From an uncultured Spartobacteria bacterium (GTDB lineage: Bacteria > Verrucomicrobiota > Verrucomicrobiia > Chthoniobacterales > JAATET01), in contig CALGTD010000176.1 in NCBI GenBank assembly GCA_937901895.1, positions 1-21,615 on the forward strand: a stretch of 21,615 nt of DNA. The letters run 5' to 3'. The position numbers were made by a program, and so were the translations under genes. Under the pieces are notes generated by a model. It did not search any database and was not told where the DNA came from. It worked only from the letters and a program-made list of their open reading frames with translations. Positions 15,932 to 21,615 of this stretch are shown piece after piece; the stretch's first letter is position 1, and every line of letters starts with the position of its first letter.

Positions 15932-18514
15932 ATGGTCGAGATTTCGAAGAGTTACGAACCGCAGTCCGTCGAGGACAAATGGTATGCCGCGTGGCTGGAC
16001 AGCGGCGTTTTCACCGCGGACGCCGCGTCCTCCAAACCCGCGTTTTCCATCGTCATTCCGCCGCCAAACGTCACCGGCGTTCTCACCCTCGGCCACGTTC
16101 TCAACAACACGATCCAGGACATCCTCGCCCGCCGCGCCCGCATGACCGGTCACGAGGTGCTCTGGCTGCCCGGCACCGACCACGCCGGCATCGCCACACA
16201 GAACGTCGTGGAAAAGATGCTCCGCAAGGAAGGCGTGATGAAACATCGCGACGAACTGGGCCGCGATGCGCTTGTTGCCAGCATCTGGGAATGGAAGGAG
16301 AAATACGGCGGCATCATCATCCAGCAGCTCAAGAAACTCGGCTGCTCGTGCGACTGGACCCGCGAGCGCTTCACGATGGACGAGGCCTACGCGCGAAAGG
16401 TGCAGGAGGTCTTCGTCGACCTCTACAACAAGGGCCTCATCTATCGCGGCAAGCGCATGGTAAACTGGTGCCCGGTCTCGCTCACCGCGCTCAGCGACGA
16501 GGAGGTCATCCCGAAGAAGCAGAAGGGTTATCTCTACCACTTCAAGGTCGAGGTCACCGACGGTTCCGGCACCTGGCTCGAGATCGCCACCACGCGTCCG
16601 GAGACGATCCCCGGCGACACCGCCGTGGCGGTCAATCCGAAGGACCCGCGTTACGCCCACCTCATCGGCAAGAAGGTGCGCCGCCCCCTGCCCATCGAGA
16701 ACCAGGTCGAGATTCCCATCGTCGGCGACGAATCCGTCGATTTCAAGTTCGGCACCGGCGTGCTGAAAGTCACGCCCGCGCACGACAAGGTCGACTACGA
16801 GATCGGCCTGCGCCACGGACTGGAGATCATCGATGTCCTCGAACCGAACGGCACGCTCAACGCGCTGGCCGGCGCCGACTTCGCGGGCCTCGACCGCTTC
16901 GAGGCCCGTGTGGAAGCCGTCGAGAAGCTGCGGGAACTCGGTTTCCTCGTGAAGGAGGAGCCCTACGAGAACAACGTCGGCTTCAGCGAACGCGCCGACG
17001 TGCCCATCGAGCCGCGCCTCAGCGAGCAGTGGTTTCTCAAATATCCGAAGGTCGCCGAATCACGCGCGGCCGTGCGCGAGCACCTCATCCGCTTCTTCCC
17101 CGACCGCTGGGAAAAGGTCTACGACCACTGGCTGGAAAACATTCAGGACTGGTGCATCAGCCGCCAGCTCTGGTGGGGCCATCGCATTCCCGTGTGGTAT
17201 CGAGGCGACGAAGTCCGCTGCCAGATCGACTCTCCCGGTGAAGGATGGACACAGGATCCCGACGTGCTCGACACATGGTTCTCCTCGTGGCTCTGGGCGC
17301 ACGAAACGATGGACGAAGCGACGCGCGCGAAGTTCTACCCGACCAGCGTGCTCGTCACCGGCCCGGACATCCTTTTCTTCTGGGTCGCGCGCATGATCAT
17401 GGCCGGATTCGAATACACCGGCGAGATTCCGTTCCGCGACGTCTTCTTTACCGGCATCATCCGCGACAAGAGCGGCCGCAAGATGTCGAAGTCCCTCGGC
17501 AACTCCCCCGACCCGCTCGACATCATCGCGAAATACGGCGCCGACGGCCTGCGCTTCGGCCTCATGCGCATTGCGCCGCAGGGCCAGGACATCAAATTCG
17601 ACGAGCAGCAGATCGTCGAGGGACGCAACTTCTGCAACAAGCTGTGGAATGCCTGTCGCTTCCGCGCGATGCAGGGCCCGATCGATCCGGCTGCGGATCC
17701 CTCCGCGCACACGCTCTCCATCTTCGCGCAGGACCTCCTCGCCAAGCTCGACGCCACCATCACGCGCATCGAGGAAGGCTATGCCGCCTACCGGTTCAAC
17801 GACATCGCGCAGGCGCTCTATGACTTCGTCTGGGGCGAATTCTGCGACAAGTTCATCGAGACCGCGAAGTCCGACTTCCACGGCGACGACGCCGCACGCA
17901 GGGCCGGCACCCTCGCGACCATCGACTTCACGATCGGCCGCGTGCTGCGCCTGCTGCACCCTTACGCCCCCTTCGTCACCGAGGAGCTCTGGAACGGGCT
18001 CGTGCTCGGCACATCGACGATCCAGTTCGCGGAATGGCCAAAGACCGCCGGTTTCTCCGGCGACACCCGTGCGGACGCTTTCCACGCGGCCGTCTCGCAG
18101 GCGCGCAACCTCCGCGCGACCTACAATCTCCCGTCCAACCGCAAACTCGCGTGGGCAATCCGTGCGTCCGCCGACTGGGTGAAGGACGAGGCCGCCGTCC
18201 TGAAGATCCTCCTCAACGCCGAGTCGCTCGACTTCTGCGCATCGGCCCCCGCCGGCGCCGCCGTGTCGGTGACGCCGATCGGTGAAATCTACCTCCCGCT
18301 CGAAGGCATCATCGACGCCGAGGCCGAGAAGAAGCGCCTCGACGGCGAGGTCAAGAAAGTCGAAGGCGAGATCGCCAAGGTGAAGGCCAAGCTCTCGAGC
18401 GAAACCTTCGTGAACAACGCCCCCGCCGCAGTCGTCGAGGAGCACCGCGAGCGCCAGCGCACGTGGGAGGAGCGCCTGGCCGCCGTCAATGCCGCCCGCG
18501 CCGCCCTCGGCTAG
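15932..18514 (+). CDS. valS: Valyl-tRNA synthetase
   Basis: This 860-residue class I aminoacyl-tRNA synthetase charges tRNA-Val in the cytoplasm. The HIGH signature appears as T52-L-G-H55 in 'PPNVTGVLTLGHVLNN' and the KMSKS loop is exact at 517-521 ('GRKMSKSLGNSPDP'). Between them lie the CP1 editing domain ('ATTRPETIPGDTAVAVNP', 'KVTPAHDKVDYEIG') and 'DVLDTWFSSWLWAH', all typical of ValRS. The anticodon-binding domain covers about 600-740, and the end (about 790-860, rich in Lys, Glu and Ala) is the ValRS coiled coil. The ATG at 15932 starts the standard 'SYEPQSVEDKWYAAWLDSG' beginning; an in-frame ATG at 15836 would add 32 unrelated residues and overlap the hairpin. manC follows after 23 bp, so the two may be cotranscribed. 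Confidence 0.97.
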   Translation: MVEISKSYEPQSVEDKWYAAWLDSGVFTADAASSKPAFSIVIPPPNVTGVLTLGHVLNNTIQDILARRARMTGHEVLWLPGTDHAGIATQNVVEKMLRKEGVMKHRDELGRDALVASIWEWKEKYGGIIIQQLKKLGCSCDWTRERFTMDEAYARKVQEVFVDLYNKGLIYRGKRMVNWCPVSLTALSDEEVIPKKQKGYLYHFKVEVTDGSGTWLEIATTRPETIPGDTAVAVNPKDPRYAHLIGKKVRRPLPIENQVEIPIVGDESVDFKFGTGVLKVTPAHDKVDYEIGLRHGLEIIDVLEPNGTLNALAGADFAGLDRFEARVEAVEKLRELGFLVKEEPYENNVGFSERADVPIEPRLSEQWFLKYPKVAESRAAVREHLIRFFPDRWEKVYDHWLENIQDWCISRQLWWGHRIPVWYRGDEVRCQIDSPGEGWTQDPDVLDTWFSSWLWAHETMDEATRAKFYPTSVLVTGPDILFFWVARMIMAGFEYTGEIPFRDVFFTGIIRDKSGRKMSKSLGNSPDPLDIIAKYGADGLRFGLMRIAPQGQDIKFDEQQIVEGRNFCNKLWNACRFRAMQGPIDPAADPSAHTLSIFAQDLLAKLDATITRIEEGYAAYRFNDIAQALYDFVWGEFCDKFIETAKSDFHGDDAARRAGTLATIDFTIGRVLRLLHPYAPFVTEELWNGLVLGTSTIQFAEWPKTAGFSGDTRADAFHAAVSQARNLRATYNLPSNRKLAWAIRASADWVKDEAAVLKILLNAESLDFCASAPAGAAVSVTPIGEIYLPLEGIIDAEAEKKRLDGEVKKVEGEIAKVKAKLSSETFVNNAPAAVVEEHRERQRTWEERLAAVNAARAALG

Positions 18515-18537
18515 AAACCCTTTTTCAACTCATCGTT

Positions 18538-19596
18538 ATGGAAAATCTGTTCGTCTTCATCATGGCCGGCGGATCCGGCGAACGGTTCTGGCCGATGAGC
18601 CGCATCGCCACGCCGAAGCACCTGCTCCGCCTGCTCAGCGAGCGCACCCTGCTAGAGGAGGCCGTCAACCGCGCGCTGGCCGTCGTGCCCGCCGAACGCG
18701 TCTTCGTCCTGACAAATCACCAGCAGCTCGACGCCTGCATCGAGGCGGTGCCGTCCCTGCCGAAGGAGCAGTTCATCGCCGAGCCCGCCAAGCGCGACAC
18801 CGCCCCCGCTGCGGCGTTTGCGACAGCCATCGCCCGCGCACGCCGAGTAGATGCGGTCGTCGCGCTGCTCCCCGCCGACGCGATGATTCACGATTCCGCG
18901 ACCTACCAGCGCCAGCTCAGCGACGCCGCGCTCAATGCCTCGGCCTCGAACGCGCTCTTCACATTCTCGATTCCACCGACCTTTGCCGCCACCGGCTACG
19001 GCTACCTGAAACTCGACGGCGTGGTGGATTCCGCGAAAGGCTCGAGCACCATCTTTCGCGTCGAACGCTTCGTTGAAAAACCCGATCCCGATACCGCCGA
19101 GGAATATGTTGCCAGCGGCCAGTATGGCTGGAACGCGGGCATGTTCATCTGGCGCGCAGAAGCATTCCTCGCGGAATGCGACCGGCTCTCGCCACCGCTC
19201 GGGACGTTCATCCGCGAGTTTCCGTCGGGGGATTTCTCAGGCTACGTTGCGGAGAAATTCGAACATCTGCCCAAAATTTCCGTCGATTTCGCAATCATGG
19301 AACAGGCGCAATCCGTCATGGCCGTGAAGGCGGAGTTCGATTGGGACGACGTTGGCACATGGACCGCTCTGCCCACGCATCTTGGCAGGGATGACAGCGA
19401 AAACACGCTAAAGGGCGGCCACTCCGTGATCGATTCGCACAACAACATCGTCATCGCGAATTCCCGCCACGTGGCGCTCTGCGGCGTCAGCGACCTCGTG
19501 GTCGTGGAAACGGCGGACGCCGTCCTTGTCTGCCACCGCAACTCGGTGCAACGCATCAAGAACCTCCACGCGCACCTCCCCGAGGAATTGCGTTAA
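18538..19596 (+). CDS. manC: Mannose-1-phosphate guanylyltransferase
   Basis: This 352-residue enzyme makes GDP-mannose from mannose-1-phosphate and GTP, for exopolysaccharide, glycan or LPS synthesis. The nucleotidyltransferase signature 'FIMAGGSGERFWPMSR' is at residues 7-22, with 'TPKHLLRL' next, 'EPAKRDTAPA' near 82, 'GYGYLKL' near 153, 'FVEKPD' at 178-183 and 'WNAGMFIW' near 198. The length corresponds to the single-domain form; the C-terminal phosphomannose isomerase domain of bifunctional enzymes is missing, so an isomerase must be encoded elsewhere. The start ATG at 18538 is 23 bp after valS with no Shine-Dalgarno. The gene converges on a lipoprotein gene with 25 bp between stops and no obvious hairpin. 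Confidence 0.93.
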   Translation: MENLFVFIMAGGSGERFWPMSRIATPKHLLRLLSERTLLEEAVNRALAVVPAERVFVLTNHQQLDACIEAVPSLPKEQFIAEPAKRDTAPAAAFATAIARARRVDAVVALLPADAMIHDSATYQRQLSDAALNASASNALFTFSIPPTFAATGYGYLKLDGVVDSAKGSSTIFRVERFVEKPDPDTAEEYVASGQYGWNAGMFIWRAEAFLAECDRLSPPLGTFIREFPSGDFSGYVAEKFEHLPKISVDFAIMEQAQSVMAVKAEFDWDDVGTWTALPTHLGRDDSENTLKGGHSVIDSHNNIVIANSRHVALCGVSDLVVVETADAVLVCHRNSVQRIKNLHAHLPEELR

Positions 19597-19621
19597 TCCT
19601 CTCCGGGCGCGCCTCCGACCG

Positions 19622-20089
19622 TCACCCCTGCGATGTGGCGCGCTCCTCGCGCAGCTCCTTCGCAATCTTGTTCAGGATCGCCTTGTAGCGCCCTCCCTGG
19701 ATGTCAAAGAGCTTCGTGTCTTCGTCGCCGCCAAACGTGTTCCGCTCCACGATGGACCGGGTGCGGAGCGCATAGGTGGTCGCCCCCTTCGGAATGATGA
19801 ACAGCGTGACGCGGGTCGTCGTGTCCTGTCCCTCCCAGTTCCCGTAGAGCAGATTGTCGGTGAATCCGCCCTTGCGCTCGAATTCCATGTGATCCGGACC
19901 GGACCCGCGAAACTGGAACCCGTGCCGGAAGAACACCTCCTCCGCCTTCGCCTCGATCTCCGGCTGAATCACATTCGTCACAATGACCTGCGCCTGCCCC
20001 GCCGGCGTCCCCCCGCCGAAGCTGGAACAACCACACAACACTCCCAGACACACCATCGCGAGAGCACCGGAAAAAAGACGAACGATCAT
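19622..20089 (-). CDS. Small predicted lipoprotein of unknown function
   Basis: This 155-residue protein starts with a lipoprotein signal: 'MIVRLFSGALAMVCLGVL', then L18-C-G-C21 as a lipobox, so C21 would be lipidated and the protein membrane-anchored outside the cytoplasm. A short Gly-rich linker ('SSFGGGTPAG') follows. The mature part ('VIVTNVIQPEIEAKAEEVFFRHGFQF', 'TRVTLFIIPKGATTYALRTRSIV') has mixed alpha/beta character and ends in a charged helix ('YKAILNKIAKELREER'). I do not recognise a family, and no catalytic motif is seen. The ATG at 20089 is chosen because it begins the signal sequence; the frame stays open to 20557 but the extra residues are low-complexity and implausible. Transcription converges with manC. 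Upstream lies a ~700-bp stretch with no convincing gene. Confidence 0.8.
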   Translation of the reverse strand: MIVRLFSGALAMVCLGVLCGCSSFGGGTPAGQAQVIVTNVIQPEIEAKAEEVFFRHGFQFRGSGPDHMEFERKGGFTDNLLYGNWEGQDTTTRVTLFIIPKGATTYALRTRSIVERNTFGGDEDTKLFDIQGGRYKAILNKIAKELREERATSQG

Positions 20090-20803
20090 CCGACCACCCT
20101 CGCAGAGGGCGCGCCGAATTTGAAGTCCACAGGAATTAGCCTGTCGGTCTTGTCGCGGATAAAGCGTCCGATGTTTCTCCGTTCGATCACTACCCATTTC
20201 GGGCAAATATCGGGAAGCCCGGAAAAGCGCCTCTGCATCGCAGACAACGCGTGACGTCGCAATCACCCGAACCTGCGAGGCAAACGGGACACGTCCATGC
20301 GCAAATCCGAAGTCCGGATCACTTGGACTCCTCGCAGGGGCCAGGGCCATCGCGATTTCAAGCTCCGCCGGCCTTCCATCGGAAGGTTTCAGCGAACGGC
20401 CGTTCGATTGCCCACAATGGGAGCGTCTTGAAAACAGCAGTGTCCTTCGTTCCGATTGGAATCCATTCGCAGGGTCGATCGCCCGACCAAGAACTTGGAC
20501 ACACTCTGAAGGTCTTCTTCGTCCTCGAAGGTTCACCAATGGCGAACTGTTCACCACGTCTTGACTCGGTTCTCGTGAACGTTACAATCGGAATCAGCAC
20601 TCCCCAGTCCCCTCGTCGAGAGTCGCGACCAAGGGCGGCAGCGTCCTTGGAACCGTTCAGGGATTTCAGGAATCGAGCCGACTTCGCACGGTCATCCCCG
20701 GCCGGTTGATACCATGGGTAGGATCGTGGGGTGCTCACATCCGAATGCCCCTCCCACCAGTTCCACCCACACGGGGGCAGCTGAACCTGCCGTCTGGCTT
20801 TAT
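20090..20803. other. ~700-bp stretch without a convincing gene
   Basis: Open frames exist on both strands (for example 20251-20709 plus, 20358-20738 minus, and the upstream extension of the lipoprotein frame), but none has a recognisable domain, signal peptide or sensible amino-acid pattern, and they overlap each other. The minus frame at 20358-20738 contains an unusually protein-like run around 'RRGDWGVLIPIVTFT' and is the best candidate if one is real. Small hairpins are seen, such as ACAGG/CCTGT at 20129-20144 and CCCA/TGGG at 20411-20421. The stretch must hold the lipoprotein promoter on the minus strand. It could be a dispersed repeat, a decayed gene or noncoding RNA; I cannot tell which. 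Confidence 0.45.
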
Positions 20804-21310
20804 ATGAAAACCTTCACGCTATTCTTTCTTGTTTGTATGGCCACTGGCTTCTGCAAAAGCGCAGAGGATGCTGTCCTGGAATTCTTCTATTTAAGCGCAC
20901 GTGCATGCGCCGAAGGAAATGCAGAGCTTATACGAGACTTCATTCCCGCTGAGGGATTTATACTGGTTGATCACACACATCCAGATGCGAAGGAAATCCA
21001 TGTATCCAAAGAGAATGCACTTCAGCATCAAACGACCGCGGTTACCGACCTGCTTCGAAGCGGAAAGCTTCATTCAGTCACGCTTCCGAAATCGATAGAG
21101 GTCGACGGAGAGCACATTACCGTTCACGCCGAAATGATTGAAGTCAGCCTTGTGGAAGGAAAGCAGGTCGCTGGATTTTCCAAGATCCGCAGTGAATATA
21201 GATTTAGAGATGACCGGCTATTGATTTTGAAATCGGAAATGATGGAGAACACCAGCTATCCGTTGAAAGTTCCAGATACAGTCGAACAAGGGGCTACAGC
21301 TCACCCTTAG
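20804..21310 (+). CDS. Small exported protein, possibly NTF2/SnoaL-like
   Basis: This 168-residue protein has a signal peptide ('KTFTLFFLVCMATGFCKSA', residues 2-20) and a mature domain beginning 'EDAVLEFFYLSARACAEGNAELIRDF'. The helix opening followed by alternating strands ('HSVTLPKSIEVDGEHITVHAE', 'YRFRDDRLLILKSEMMEN') suggests an NTF2-like alpha+beta cone fold, though this is a shape argument and not a family match. The ATG at 20804 is chosen over one at 20714 because it starts the signal peptide. Codon use is noticeably more AT-rich than all genes before it (TTT, ATA and AAA-type codons are common), a sign of recent acquisition or low expression. A short ORF starts 4 bp after its stop. 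Function unknown. Confidence 0.7.
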   Translation: MKTFTLFFLVCMATGFCKSAEDAVLEFFYLSARACAEGNAELIRDFIPAEGFILVDHTHPDAKEIHVSKENALQHQTTAVTDLLRSGKLHSVTLPKSIEVDGEHITVHAEMIEVSLVEGKQVAGFSKIRSEYRFRDDRLLILKSEMMENTSYPLKVPDTVEQGATAHP

Positions 21311-21314
21311 CAGC

Positions 21315-21563
21315 ATGGCGGCTTTGTTCACTTCCGGTCAGCGGGAAACGTTCAACGGACTTCGGATGCCAGACCTCAGAAAACGGATCGCCGGCACCCT
21401 GGGCCACGCCATCCCCATCTCCAAAGAATACGTTTCGGCATCAGAGTCACTCCAGCATGTCCTCGGACTGGATGTATCCGACCTATCCTCCGAAGCTGAA
21501 CATTCCGGATCGTGTGAAGTTCCAATAGTGCGCCTACATGAACAAGGATGGCATCTCTCTTGA
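21315..21563 (+). CDS. Doubtful small ORF
   Basis: An 82-codon frame starts 4 bp after the stop of the preceding gene, a spacing that would allow coupled translation. The product ('MPDLRKRIAGTLGHAIPISKEYVSASE', read in two parts) has no signal peptide, membrane helix or known motif. An equally long frame exists on the opposite strand (21338-21613), so neither is well supported. The last ~50 bp of the window show nothing further. Confidence 0.2.
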   Translation: MAALFTSGQRETFNGLRMPDLRKRIAGTLGHAIPISKEYVSASESLQHVLGLDVSDLSSEAEHSGSCEVPIVRLHEQGWHLS

Positions 21564-21615
21564 AGACTAGAAGCTATCTCAAAATCGATTAAGGAGTATG
21601 CAGATTGACGCAAGT

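Noticed and set aside
14480..16816. 778-codon open frame on the minus strand, and similar long antisense frames at 9373-11502, 803-3370 and 17060-18445
   Set aside because: They run opposite to well-identified genes, carry no domains, and are the expected by-product of high-GC codon use in the real frame.
20142..20170. TGTCGG in the right-hand gene-free stretch
   Set aside because: There is no TCGC at the right distance, and no plus-strand gene starts nearby.
1..21615. CRISPR arrays, tRNA or rRNA genes, insertion sequences, integrases, toxin-antitoxin or phage genes
   Set aside because: I looked for these on both strands and saw no repeat-spacer arrays, cloverleaf-like sequences, transposase motifs or related proteins.

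Overview
The window looks like a chromosomal segment of a GC-rich Verrucomicrobiota bacterium, with Opitutae- or Spartobacteria-like lineages the best guess. The inference rests on several traits seen together: PEP-CTERM surface proteins with beta-strand-rich bodies, an ECF sigma factor of the TIGR02999/PF07638 type near a membrane Ser/Thr kinase, a secreted multidomain cytochrome ending in the dockerin-like 'LDGD...LLEYA' module common in this phylum, and starts without Shine-Dalgarno sequences. Planctomycetota is a less likely alternative.

Layout. Positions 1-465 (+) carry the 3' end of ribonuclease HIII. It converges on a minus-strand group, transcribed from 5862 down to 506: a periplasmic N-acetylmuramoyl-L-alanine amidase, glutamate racemase (murI) and a trehalose synthase-maltokinase fusion. 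The gaps are 32 and 42 bp, so they are probably one operon joining peptidoglycan turnover and supply with trehalose/maltose-1-phosphate metabolism. A 120-bp divergent region separates this group from a plus-strand block at 5983-15820: an ECF sigma factor, two tandemly duplicated PEP-CTERM proteins, a transmembrane Ser/Thr kinase, and a 1471-residue secreted protein with two beta-propellers, Ig-like, PKD and CBM-like domains and a di-haem peroxidase-like domain. Next come valS (valyl-tRNA synthetase) and manC (mannose-1-phosphate guanylyltransferase), 23 bp apart, and a convergent small lipoprotein gene. The end, about 20.1-21.6 kb, is different in character: roughly 700 bp without a convincing gene, then a visibly AT-richer small secreted-protein gene and a doubtful ORF.

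Main observation. The two PEP-CTERM genes and the giant cytochrome/propeller gene each have the same promoter-like element 53-60 bp before the start codon: TTGTCGG, one base, TTT, four bases, CC, six bases, TCGC, with identical spacing in all three. Their products are all predicted to be exported, and they surround a sigma factor gene and a signalling kinase gene. I infer a small surface regulon, possibly run by the local ECF sigma factor, that pairs PEP-CTERM surface proteins with a haem/propeller protein. The shared element is read directly from the sequence; the link to this sigma factor and the role of the kinase are inference.
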